Below are positions 54,487 through 64,000 of a DNA stretch of 64,000 bases, one piece after another. This DNA comes from Owenia fusiformis. Taxonomy: Eukaryota > Annelida > Polychaeta > Sabellida > Oweniidae. The stretch spans positions 1,828,109 through 1,892,108 of the forward strand of contig CAIIXF020000003.1 of the NCBI GenBank assembly GCA_903813345.2. Reading direction: 5' to 3'. How positions within the stretch are numbered: the stretch's first letter is position 1; each line of letters begins with the position of its first letter. Below the pieces are notes generated by a model that made no database searches, was not told the origin of the DNA, and was given only the letters and a program-made list of their open reading frames with translations. The position numbers were made by a program, and so were the translations under genes.

Positions 54487-56387
54487 AGTAACACTGTTCC
54501 ATAACTAGTTACTTTGACGGAACGTCAATTTTACAAAATGGATGAACTTCCTGGATGCGCCTTTTTGTTTTCTCGATTTAAACTGATGTTTGAGTCATGT
54601 TGTGAATTATCATTTGGCACATAGTTAGACAATATAGACAATATAGTCTAGCTTTTTGAAATGCTCTCGGTTGCGAATTTGATTTTTCAATGGAGCTGTA
54701 ATTCGTACATTTAGCCCATCGGTTTTGTAACATTGATGTAAGTCGCCAAAGTAACAAACATTGGTAATATAACGGACTTTCGTCAATGAAACAAAAATGA
54801 GGGGCTAAATATATAAAGGAGTGGCATCGATATGGAGAACTGAATTCAACAATGTTTTTCTCTTAAACCAATCGTTGAAAACATTCTGTAAAAACACGGT
54901 ATTTTAGGTAATGGAGAGGTTAAGCTTTGCATATATAATCGAAACTGAACCTGTACGTATCACTCGACCATATACAAATTCATGTAGCCTTCTCATATAA
55001 ATAGCCGTTCAAATCCAGTGTTTGTTTAGACTACACCATAGCGTGTAATGATTCTATAGTATGTCATTGATGCGGTTTTATAGCTGGTTTTCTAATACAT
55101 ATTTTAAACGAGCTCGTTTCGTAAGATTTTTGGCGCTAAATCATGCATGACATACATCATCGTGTTCAGCAAGAATTCAACTGTGCATCGAAATCAAAAT
55201 TGACAGCATAGTGTTCAATAGACACGAGTAAAATGGTTCCCGTTGACCCAACGTCAAATATTCAAATCTCCCGTTCTAAACCCGAAACTCTGAAGCTGAA
55301 AGAGTATCTGAAGTAGACTAAGCGCGCATAAAACTATGAGCGCTCGATACATTCCTTTGTTAATTTTTGTACTTTGCGTTCACGGTTACGTTGTGAAAAA
55401 CATCGTTAGCTTAACCTCTCCAATGTTGACCTGATTGACAACAATTTAAAGCAAAAATTATTTAGAAATATTTTATATAACTGTTTTTGTTAACTTGTTT
55501 TGCTCCTTTCTACCAATTCTTGAGAATGAAATAAAATGTCTTTCCGAGTCTTGTTGGAACAAAATAGCATATTCAACATGTTTTTAGACCTCTCAATATT
55601 ATAGTTATACAAATGAATTTTTGGTTGATTTTTAAAAAAAGTATTCAAAAAATTAAAACAAAATCCCCCAAAATAGATAAAAATCAAGATAAAGCTTTTA
55701 TGCTCATCTTGGCAAAATTAGATGGCAGATATCATTTCTACATATTTTAAAACAATTTTCGTGTAAATTGGTTGAAAATTGTTCAAATGAGAGCAATTTT
55801 AGTGAACATTTTTGTGACGGATTTTCTCGTCACTCTGGGTTTCAAGATCATTTCTGAGATGACGAGAAATCTCGCCACTCCAGGTAATCAAGAGGTTAAC
55901 AAGATACTTTTTAAAAATCAACCACAATATCCTTTGTACAATTACAATATTGAGAGACCTAAACATGTTGTGTTTATGTCGTTTTGTTCCAATGAGGTTC
56001 GGAAAGATGTTTCATTTCACTCTGGAAACATGATACCAAGAACAAAACAAGTGTTTGATGTGTTTTCTAAAACAATATAGATGATAGTATATATATATAT
56101 ATAGTCAAATGATATTGCTACCATTCAAAAGATGATCATTAAATTGACGATGTGTTAAATTTTTAGATTTTTTATGACTGGTTTAAAAGAAACGTGTGTT
56201 CAAAAAGTTCTCCATATCGATACCACTCCTTTCAACTTCATTTACAAAACAAATTCCAAATCGAAATTAAAACTGGACTATATTTTCTATCTTTGTGCCA
56301 AATTATAATCTGCAAGCTTGGCAGGAAGTTCATCCATTTGTTACATTGACGTTCCGTCAAAGTAACTAGTTGTGTAACAGTGAGTAA
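54487..56387. mobile_element. 1.9-kb CAC...GTG element with 5-bp TSD
   Basis: Element 54492-56382 starts CACTGTT and shares ACTAGTTACTTTGACGGAAC plus GTCAA between both termini in inverted orientation. AGTAA flanks both sides. The arms reach further in (GTGG(C/T)ATCGATATGGAGAAC near 54830 and 56205). A second inverted pair lies inside: 55500-55650 and 55895-56060 are complementary copies of about 155 bp. No transposase frame was seen. A small open frame at 55336 (MSARYIPLLIFVLCVHG) looks like a signal peptide. Confidence 0.8.
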
Positions 56388-56583
56388 GACAATTAAATTT
56401 GCATTTAGAGCATGTTTTTTTATCTTGCATATTTATCGTGTTGTTAATAGAAATTAGTGAATAACTCCAACAGTGTCATTACTATTTCCATACTATTTGT
56501 TGAATAGTAAGACTGACCACTGTTAATAAATAAACGAACTAAATTAAACTATATCTACTTAACTTCAATACTCTTTGTTTAAG

Positions 56584-56755
56584 CATAATTTTGGAGGTGT
56601 TCGTACTTTTGGTATTGACAAGTGTCAATGGACAAGACCGCATCCAGGATGCTGGAGATTTGAGCGCTCAGGATATCAGAGACATCCTCTTGGACGAAAT
56701 GAACAGACTTCGTACATTAGTTGAACCTGGGCCACCGTCTAATATGAACTTATTG
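56584..56755 (+). CDS. CAP gene exon 1
   Basis: It encodes IILEVFVLLVLTSVNG, a signal-peptide core with a likely cut before QD, then LLDEMNRLRTLVEPGPPSNM and NLL. The open frame extends back to a TAA at 56540-56542 without an ATG; tttaag before 56584 is a possible acceptor. The donor is gtaatt at 56756. Confidence 0.7.
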
Positions 56756-59700
56756 GTAATTAGTTTATATTATCTTAAAATGTTTCGTAATCATATTTCC
56801 GAATAAATAGGCATATGTTAATCAAATCTTCACCTGGATCGCCATCGAATATGAAGAACTTGGCAATTAGTTTATATTATCTTAATTCGTTTCTTTATCA
56901 TATTTCCGAATAAATAGGCATATGTTAATCAAATCTTCACCTGGACCGCTATCGAATATGAAGTACTTGGTAATTAGTTTATATTATCTTAATTCGTTTC
57001 GTTATCATATTTCCCATTAAATAGGCATATGTTAATCAAATCTTCACTGGGACCGCCATCGAATATGAAGTACTTGGCAATTAGTTTATATTATCTTAAT
57101 TCGTTTCGTTATCATATTTCCGAATAAATAGGCATATGTTAATCAAATCTTCACCGGGACCGCCATCGAATATGAAGTACTTGGCAATTAGTTTATATTA
57201 TCTTAATTCGTTTCGTTATCATATTTCCCATTAAATAGGCATATGTTAATCAAATCTTCACTGGGACCGCCATCGAATATGAAGTACTTGGCAATTAGTT
57301 TATATTATCTTAATTCGTTTCGTTATCATATTTCCAATTAAATAGGCATATGTTAATCAAATCTTCACCTGGACCGCCATCGAATATGAAGTCCTTGGTA
57401 ATTAGTTTATATTATCTTAATTCGTTTCGTTATCATATTTCCGAATAAATAGGCATATGTTAATTAAATCTTCACCAGGACCGCCATCGAATATGAAGTA
57501 TTTGGCAATTAGTTTATATTATCTTAAAATGTTTCGTAATCATATTTCCCATTAAATAGGCATATGTTAATCAAATCTTCACCTGGATCGCCATCGAATA
57601 TGAAGTACTTGGCAATTAGTTTATATTATCTTAATTCGTTTCGTTATCATATTTCCCATTAAATAGGCATATGTTAATCAAATCTTCATCTGGACCGCCA
57701 TCGAATATGAAGTACTTGGTAATTAGTTTATATTGTCTTAATTCGTTTTGTTATCATATTTTCCATGAAATAGGCATATGTTAATCAAATCTTCAACTTA
57801 TTTTTATCTTGCCACGTTTATTAGAAATGGAGTGATACTTTAGAAATTTGTGCAATGAAGCACGCAGTGACATGCCCGAATGCACATGATGGTTTTGATT
57901 GCGTGATGTATTATATGTTTAACTTATTTGAATCATGTTATAGAAATGGAGCGATACATTAGAAATTTGTGCAATGAAGCACGCAGTGACATGCCCGACT
58001 GCCCATGATGGTTTTAAGTGCGTGATGGCTTCTGAAAACATGTTTGGGATCTCCTGGCCTCTCTCAAAAGAAAAGCTTGAGTAAGTTGTTTCATTTTTGG
58101 ACCAATTTGAGTATGGTATATAGTTTTTGACAGTCATATATTTAATCATGAGTACATGAGTACTTTCGTGCCATAAACACAAGTGGTTCTTATTAATACA
58201 ATATTACCCCATGGTGGTAGGAATACCAACCAACTCTCGGAAAAAGAATGGATTAGGACCCAATTTTATGCTTATTTTTTAAAAAAAGATCTTGCTTTTT
58301 CTCAATATAAATATTCCAAAAGTTCTACACTATATTAACAACTTCTGAAAAGGTGGGTTGAGATTGATATAGTTAAGAACCACATATTCCATAGTTTTTC
58401 CTTTATGAAAAACCATTGTTTTCAGCATAGTTTCGGTTATCAAAAATTGATATCTTCAAAACTCTGACACTTTCAATCCATTCTAGATCCAATCGTTGAA
58501 TTATCTGTTCATGCGATAAAAATCAGAAAATGAAAATCCAACTTTGAGTAAATAGGTTCAACATTATGAAAAAGAAAAAATGTTGACATCGGATCCGTAT
58601 TCATAATTGTCGAATTGTTTGATTGATATTTTTTATTATCCTTGAAAAGTTAAATGAATGATAACAGCAAACAGTGTATTTTATGCATTTCACAAAGAAA
58701 CTAACAAACTTTTGAAAACGTGTATGTATATCCCACCAGATTTTTAATATCCGCCAATAATTTAAAACTACAGGGTGAGCCAAAAAAGGTAACCGAAACA
58801 AATATATGTTGATAACTCAGTCATTCAGCATGGGTCTAAAATCATATTTGGCAAAATTAAACCTTGTTCAATGCTCTTTAATTCTACTAAGTGTCATCGG
58901 TCTTAGTCACGATTTTAATGTCATTTACAATAAAGATGCTTAAAAAGCCATAATGAGCCTCGCTGACTGGACATAAATCCCACCAGATTTTTATCCAAGG
59001 GACTATTTTCTATACAAACAACCCTTGAAACATTGAAACAAGAGATAAGAAGGAAGATGAGAGTCATAAGACAAGATGTTTATGCTCGCGCAATACGTTT
59101 AAGTTTTCCTTAAGTTTGACATAACGCCCATATGTTATGGCTTTTTTGTAAAATGACGGTAAAATCGTGACCATAAGAGATTGACCACTGAAACTTAGTA
59201 GAATAACAATACATTGAACATAGGCTCGTGGTGCCAAATATGACGCTAAAGTCATGCAGATTGATTGAGTTATTAAACTTTGTTTGGGTTACCCTTTTAG
59301 CTCACCTTGTGCTAGTACGAATTCTATTTTTAATTACAAAGTTTATATGCATACAATATGAATTACATAGAACAAAAAAGCGTTTTGTGTATATTTTTGA
59401 TTCAGTTATGTGCGATGTACTTTGTAAAACGTCTCTGTGTAATTACAGGTCAATAAATAATATAAAATGCAAATGATTGATACCCATAGGTCAAAGGCGA
59501 GAGGCTGGTGGAATGAGATGATTAAGCCCGGATATGACTGGTACAATGCGAATGCAGTCAACGGGAAATGGGCCTCAGCGGGTCACTACACGAATGTAAG
59601 CTGTTTAATTTAATAAACTTCTCTCAGTACGTTTTGTAGTCCTAAGTTCCCCTTTACAAATAGATCATTAATCAAAGCCTGTCCATCCTTAATCATCGAA

Positions 59701-62700
59701 GAAATGTTGATTTAACGTAAAATCAACCTTGATCTGGTCTAACATTGATTTTGCCCGATGGGTTGATTCAATGTTAAATCAAGGTTGATTCAGTGGTGAT
59801 TTTAGAAGCTTGGTTTAAGATTGAGAACAAGTTTTAATCATATCTAGCACCGATTGGTTATCGATATTTAGAAAATTATTGATGTGAGCAATTATTGATG
59901 TGTGCTTGAACCTGAGACTTTCATGTTAGTGTCAGGCTTTAACGCCCCTTTTGCCAAACTTCTTTAGGGGAGCGTATGTACGCGTATTAATCAAATAAGG
60001 TAATGAAAGGAGTCGCTGAACAGCCGTTGGAGACAGACATGGTAGTCAGAATACGTTCAGTGCCTTAAACCTTGAAATTAAATTCTGGACGATTTAGAAC
60101 TTTATCAAATAATAGATTTTATGATTGCCATCAGTCATTTTGAATACATTTTCCTTTCTCTTAAATTACAAGGGGTGATCAACGAATAACGCAAATAGAG
60201 GTCTATCTCTAATACTAATTGGAGTTAGTACACTAAACTTGATACATAGTATCACCGAAAATTCATTAATATTTCCAGAAAGTTTCAGGCACAAACATTG
60301 ATATATGCCAAAGTAACAGTTACCATAGTACCCCGTGGTATGGGTACCTGAAGCAGGTCTTTGATATTAAGTAATAATAAGGATTTAGCATACGGTAACC
60401 CAAGTCGTGGGCACCTGAAACACCTCAACTATATGATGTCACAGTTTTTTTAACAATCACTTTCAGACTCATAACTCATGCCCAGTTCATGTTAAGTAGT
60501 AACAGTCCTATCAACCATAACCAGCTCCTCTACTTCTTTAATATTCTCTGCTATGCGTGTTGTTTTCGGAGCACCTGTACGGGAAGTATCCTCAGCAGAT
60601 CTTTTTGGTTTTTCAGAAATCGTTCTGTACCATCTGTAGACATTGCTTAGTCCATTTTTATTCCCCAATGACTTATTTTGCATCTCCTGAGGCATTATGA
60701 AATAACGATTAAAAGTAGATCACATCAACTAATAGAAACTTTTCAGAATTAATTTACACCCAAATAACATCAAATTTGTATGACTTAACAGTGTCTTTCA
60801 AACTCATTTTGGACAGACGTTTAATACCTTATTGTTATGATTCACGACCTGTTTCAGGTGCCCATACCACGGGTTTCTATTGCAACCGTAACTCTTGCAT
60901 TAAGTAATATTTGTGCCTCAGATTTTGTTGCAATAATAATGAATATTTGGTGATACAACGTTTCAAATTTGGTGTTCTTACTCCAATTAGTTTCTGAGAT
61001 ATGGCTCTATTTGCGTTATTTGTTGATCGCCCCTTGTAGTACATACTCATTAATGTGTTGATCTAGATCTACGGTTTCAACATTCTTTGGTTGTCTTCAC
61101 CAGGCTGCTATGTTGTTATATATAATTATTTATATTTGTTACAGCAAGACAGTGCTAGAACTACTGAAGTCGGATGTGGTTTATTTGATTGTTCCTCACA
61201 GCAAAAGGGAAGTCAATTAGTCTGCAAGTATCGCACAACGTAAGTTTATTTTATGATTATTTCAATGGCGGTTTTTTTACAATTCAGTATCGTTCATTTA
61301 TGGATCACGTTAAATACCAAAACTGAGAATCAGTTAAAATAAAATACGAATATGAATTTCATACTGGATAGCATTTTTAGATTCAATATTTTTACATAAA
61401 AGTCTAATTAGGCCTATATTGATTTGCAGTTGTTCACCTATTAAATTTTTCTAGACTTTGTTTGCATCGATTCGGAAAAATAAATGATATATTCATTTCT
61501 TTATTCTTAGCTTTAAGGATCTTGGTGACTATGTAGAGAAAGTATATCGGCTTCCCAACGGTACCTCTCGTTTATATGAAGTTGGAGAACCCTGTACAAA
61601 TTGTCGCTATGGTAACGGTTGGTGTTACAAAGATTTATGTGGTAAGATAAACTTAAATTGGATCACAATGTAATAATGAGTACACATATAAGATGTCGCA
61701 ATTTATACCAAATGTTTATGTAAAATTTGTGTCACACCATGAGTACATGTATATTTTAAATACGAATTTATTATATGCCATATGTTATAGTGAAATTTGA
61801 AGATTCAGTACTTTTTTTAACAATTTCTAATTGCATTTCAGTTAAACAGTGTCCTCAGGGAACTAAAGAGTCGGGTGAATGCAGTAAGTAAACTCTTCCA
61901 CACAATCGTGATGTGGTGTCTTAGAATGGCTTGTCATAATGATTAGTTGCCCAAGGGATCAGTTGTCTTAGGATGGGTTGTCCCAAGGATGAGTTGTATA
62001 GGAATACGTTGTCTTGGGATAAGATGTCCTAAGGATGAGTTGTCCTATGGATGAGTTGTCCGAAGGATGAGTTGTCCTATGGATGAGTTGACTTAGGATG
62101 AGATGTCTAGGGATGAGTTGTCCTAGGGATGAGTTGTCCGAAGGATGAGTTGGCTTGGGATGGGTTTTTCTAAGGATGAATTGCCCTGAGGATGAGTTGT
62201 CTTGGGATGAGTTGTCCTAGGATGAGTTGTCTTGGGATGAGTTGTCCTAAGGATGAGTTGTCTTTGGATGAGTTTTCCTCAGGATGAGTTGTCTTGGGAT
62301 GAGTTTTCTTAATGATGAGTTGTCTTGGGATGGATTGTCCTAAGGATGAATTGTCCAAAGGATGAGTTGTCTTGGGATGAGTTGTCTTAAGGATGAGTTG
62401 TCTTGGGACGAGTTGTCCTAGGGACAAGTTGTCTTGGGATGGGTTGTCCCAAGGATGAGTTGTCCTAGGGACGAGTTGTCCTAGGGACGAGTTGTCTTGG
62501 CATGGGTTGTCCCAAGGATGAGTTGTATTTGCATATGTTGTCTTGGGATAAGATGTCCTAAGGATGAGTTGTCCTAGGGATGAGTTGTCCGAAGGATGAG
62601 TTGTCCTAAAGATGAGTTGTCTTGGGATGAATTGCTTTGGGATGAGATGTCTAGGGATGAGTTGTCTTGAGATGAGTTGTCCTAGGGGTGAGCTGTCTTC

Positions 62701-63909
62701 GGATGAGATGTCTAGGGATAAGTTTTCTGTATGCATGAATGAAATGAATCAAAGGCACACTTCTACATTATACTATATAGTTTTTAGATAAATAACCGTT
62801 GTTGTTTTAGAATGTGCTTTTGTAGACCATCTTTACCCGGACACCTGTCAATGTAAATGTATCAAAAGCACAGTTCTTCTTTATACGATATACTCTATAA
62901 ATCATTGTTCCTGTTTGAGAATGTGCCTTGGTGGCCCGTTGTAATCAAAACCCGGACACCTGTCAATGTGAATGTATCAAAAGCATTGTTATTCATTATA
63001 TTATGTACTCTATAAATCATTGTTGTCGTAACAAAATGTGCCTTGGTAGACCATTGTAATGAGGGGAATCGTAACCCGGACACCTGTCAATATAACGATA
63101 TACTCATTGTTCCTGTTTGAGAATGTGCCTTGGTGGCCCGTTGTAATCAAAACCCGGACACCTGTCAATGTGAATGTATCAAAAGCACAGTTTTTCATTA
63201 TACTATATAAATCATTGTTGCTGTTTCAGAATGTGCCTCGGTGGCCCGTTGTAATCAGGGAATCTAAACCGGGACACTGGTCAATGATAATGTGTCAAAA
63301 GCACATTTCTTCATTATACTCTATATGATTAATCATTGTTGCTGTTTCAGAATGTGCCTTGGTGGACCGGTGCAATAAGGGAACTCTAAATCCAGATACC
63401 TGTCAATGTGAATGTGACCGAAAGCACGTCGGACTTAAATGTGACAGTGAGTAATACCCCAGTCAAATTTGATCTATGGCTACCGTATGACGGACTTAGC
63501 CTCCAAAATCGATAGAAATGCAGCTTAAAAATAAGGCTGTTCCGCTGTATTATGTAAATTTCTGTATCGATATTGTGAAGCTACGGCCGTTGTAGAGCAA
63601 ATGTGTCTAAGGGCCTCAGTGACGCTTAACTATATCAAAGAGTAAATAGACTAAACATAACACCTTGGTCACTCTTTAAAATGTCAGTCGAGAGCAACCT
63701 CAGATTATTTCATAATATGTTCTGATATAAAGTGTTCACTAAAATGAACACATCAACACAGATGATATCTAAAAATATTAAGAAATGATAATGTATTGCT
63801 ATCATCAAATCTGCAGGAAGCTGTACGAACTTCGGAAACTGCAAAAATGTTGACTGTAACGATCCAGTGGCTGCGAAAACGAAATGTCCAGCTGCATGTG
63901 GGCAATGTG
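56584..63909 (+). CDS. Secreted CAP-EGF-ShKT protein gene, 8 exons, 3' end outside window
   Basis: Exons: 56584-56755, 57944-58080, 59490-59595, 61145-61239, 61511-61641, 61842-61883, 63351-63446 and 63817-63909. All junctions are GT-AG and in phase, giving about 290 residues. Order: hydrophobic signal peptide, CAP domain (exons 1-5), Cys-rich linker, EGF-like module, ShKT module. CAP proteins are extracellular and include CRISPs and venom and defence proteins. The CAP signatures SNM.LLKWSD, WWNEM, GHYTN and EVGCG are present. The His expected in the first helix (HN..R) is Met (EMNRLR). No ATG precedes the signal peptide in exon 1, so the start is either in an unseen upstream exon or lost. 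ShKT and EGF modules suggest binding or channel-directed roles; the function is unknown. Confidence 0.8.
56726..57800 (+). repeat. ~107-bp tandem array of exon-1 edge plus intron
   Basis: About ten units follow exon 1. Each carries a copy of the exon end (CCTGGACCGCCATCGAATAT, GAAGTACTTG) and the intron start (G(T/C)AATTAGTTTATATTATCT), then AATAGGCATATGTTAATCAA. The first unit is the real exon 1 edge. Some units keep GT, others have GC. Confidence 0.92.
57835..57909 (+). pseudogene. Partial duplicate of CAP exon 2
   Basis: It follows tttattag and copies the first 75 bp of exon 2 with five or six changes (KWSDTLEICAMKHAVTCPNA then HDGFDCVM). It stops before the rest of exon 2 and has no donor, so use of its acceptor would break the transcript. 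Confidence 0.85.
57944..58080 (+). CDS. CAP gene exon 2
   Basis: Acceptor gttatag, donor gtaagt. It encodes KWSDTLEICAMKHAVTCPTA, then FKCVMASENMFGISWP, matching the CAP helix 2 and the GENLF-type phrase. Confidence 0.82.
58769..59310. mobile_element. 539-bp mariner-type MITE in intron 2
   Basis: Element 58771-59309 starts CAGGGTGAGCC and ends with the complement of CAAGGTGAGCT. The arms pair for about 180 bp (GGTAACC.AAACAAA, TCATATTTGGCA, ATTCTACTAAGT, GTCACGATTTTA). TA precedes it; TG replaces TA after it. Confidence 0.82.
59490..59595 (+). CDS. CAP gene exon 3
   Basis: Acceptor cccatag, donor gtaagc. It encodes KARGWWNEMIKPGYDWYN and WASAGHYTN, the region with the CAP Glu (WWNE) and second His (GHYTN). 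Confidence 0.82.
60167..61038 (-). mobile_element. 868-bp mariner element in intron 3, transposase remnant
   Basis: Element 60169-61036 is flanked by TA and has ends CAAGGGG(T/C)GATCAAC extending into long arms (TAACGCAAATAGAG, CTAATTGGAGT, GGTATGGG(T/C)ACCTGAA). On the minus strand 60492-60695 encodes SNVYRWYRTI, RTGAPKTTR and ENIKEVEELVMVDRTVTT, the helix-turn-helix end of mariner transposases (V.RW......SGRP.T...ENI..V..LV..DR..T). The catalytic part is deleted, consistent with a length well below the usual 1.3 kb. Confidence 0.85.
61145..61239 (+). CDS. CAP gene exon 4
   Basis: Acceptor gttacag, donor gtaagt. It encodes QDSARTTEVGCGLFDCSSQQ then KGSQLVCKYRT, the last CAP strands with EVGCG and VC.Y. 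Confidence 0.82.
61511..61641 (+). CDS. CAP gene exon 5
   Basis: Acceptor ttcttag, donor gtaaga. It encodes FKDLGDYVEKVYRLPNGTSR and PCTNCRYGNGWCYKDLC, the Cys-rich hinge after the CAP fold. Confidence 0.8.
61842..61883 (+). CDS. CAP gene exon 6 (42 nt)
   Basis: Acceptor atttcag, donor gtaagt. It encodes KQCPQGTKESGEC, a small linker with two Cys; phase 1 at both ends, so it could be skipped without a frameshift. Confidence 0.75.
61925..62728 (+). repeat. GGATGAGTTGTC minisatellite in intron 6
   Basis: More than forty degenerate copies of a 14-17-bp unit GGATGAGTTGTC(C/T)T(A/G)(G/A). It keeps one minus-strand frame open for 188 codons, which is an artefact of the repeat. Confidence 0.92.
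62805..63300 (+). repeat. Array of five decayed exon-7 copies
   Basis: Copies of the acceptor side of exon 7 start at 62811, 62920, 63035, 63122 and 63230 (AATGTGC(C/T)T...ACACCTGTCAATGT). All stop before the donor. The acceptor AG survives at 62811 (tttag) and 63230 (tttcag) and is changed or lost in the other three. Confidence 0.88.
63351..63446 (+). CDS. CAP gene exon 7 (EGF-like)
   Basis: Acceptor tttcag, donor gtgagt. It encodes KCALVDRCNKGTLNPDTCQC then ECDRKHVGLKCD, with the spacing of an EGF-like module's C-terminal part (C.C......G..C). Confidence 0.8.
63817..63909 (+). CDS. CAP gene exon 8 (ShKT)
   Basis: Acceptor ctgcag, donor gtaagc. It encodes SCTNFGNCKNVDCNDPV then AAKTKCPAACGQC: six Cys in ShKT spacing. 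The gene continues past the window. Confidence 0.82.
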
Positions 63910-64000
63910 GTAAGCTTTGTTTATCAAAGTTAAACACAGATTGAAATATGGCAACACTTTAACGTTTTGCAGCCTTTTATCAATCATTATAAACCGAAGA

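Noticed and set aside
56726-57800. CRISPR-like regular repeat array
   Set aside because: The units are ~107 bp with no variable spacers, and they contain an exon edge of the adjacent gene in eukaryotic sequence.
62170-62736. 188-codon minus-strand open frame, the second longest in the window
   Set aside because: It is a translation of the GGATGAGTTGTC minisatellite; the unit avoids stops in that frame. No domain or splice context.
1-64000. Bacterial or viral contamination
   Set aside because: Intron-containing genes, AT-rich non-coding DNA and eukaryotic DNA transposons run through the whole window.

Overview
The window looks like nuclear DNA of a metazoan, most likely a marine invertebrate. 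It is AT-rich, has small exons bounded by GT-AG splice sites, and contains no compact operon-like coding. The recognisable protein segments (YqaJ/SWIM proteins, P2X7-type cytosolic domain, OTU and USP deubiquitinase pieces, P-element, PIF and Mutator-like transposases, a CAP-EGF-ShKT secreted protein) are typical of lineages such as molluscs, cnidarians or hemichordates. I cannot name the phylum from sequence alone.

Layout. 0.6-1.5 kb: decayed non-LTR retrotransposon. 2-8 kb: pieces of SWIM zinc-finger and YqaJ-nuclease genes, one SWIM exon split by a 280-bp transposon, a triplicated ~215-bp repeat carrying another transposon, and an exon duplicated at 7.6 and 13.5 kb. 9-21 kb: a mosaic of exon-like fragments (USP box, unassigned exons, P2X7-type Cys-rich domain, P-element-like and PIF-like transposase remnants, OTU domain, second USP piece) separated by MITEs. 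22.4-23.7 kb: GC-rich 3' end of a probable LTR retrotransposon. 23.7-28.7 kb: two related Mutator-like transposase remnants with a shared upstream repeat. 29.7-31.8 kb: a hAT-type MITE and a second P2X7-type exon. 32.7-37.6 kb: a Ty3/gypsy retrotransposon broken by two DNA transposons, one of which contains a third; a further 2.7-kb element with an 8-bp target duplication begins at its end. 41-51 kb: no convincing gene, but many non-autonomous elements: an 849-bp near-perfect palindrome with an empty site 7.6 kb away, three tiny TACCCT-ended elements (57-84 bp) with 9-bp target duplications, hAT-like MITEs and hairpins. 53.4 kb: three tandem copies of a 19-nt micro-exon-like unit. 54.5-56.4 kb: a 1.9-kb CAC/GTG-ended element with 5-bp target duplications.

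56.58-63.91 kb: the only apparently intact gene, eight exons on the + strand encoding a secreted CAP-domain protein with an EGF-like and a ShKT module, running off the window edge. Three of its exons (1, 2 and 7) have spawned tandem copies in the adjacent introns; the exon 1 and exon 7 arrays carry splice-site edges.

The strongest candidates for undescribed biology are the TACCCT micro-elements, the two-hairpin TAG...CTA elements with 9-bp target duplications, the foldback element with its empty site, and the splice-edge arrays in the CAP gene. All calls are by eye; no alignment or database search was run.
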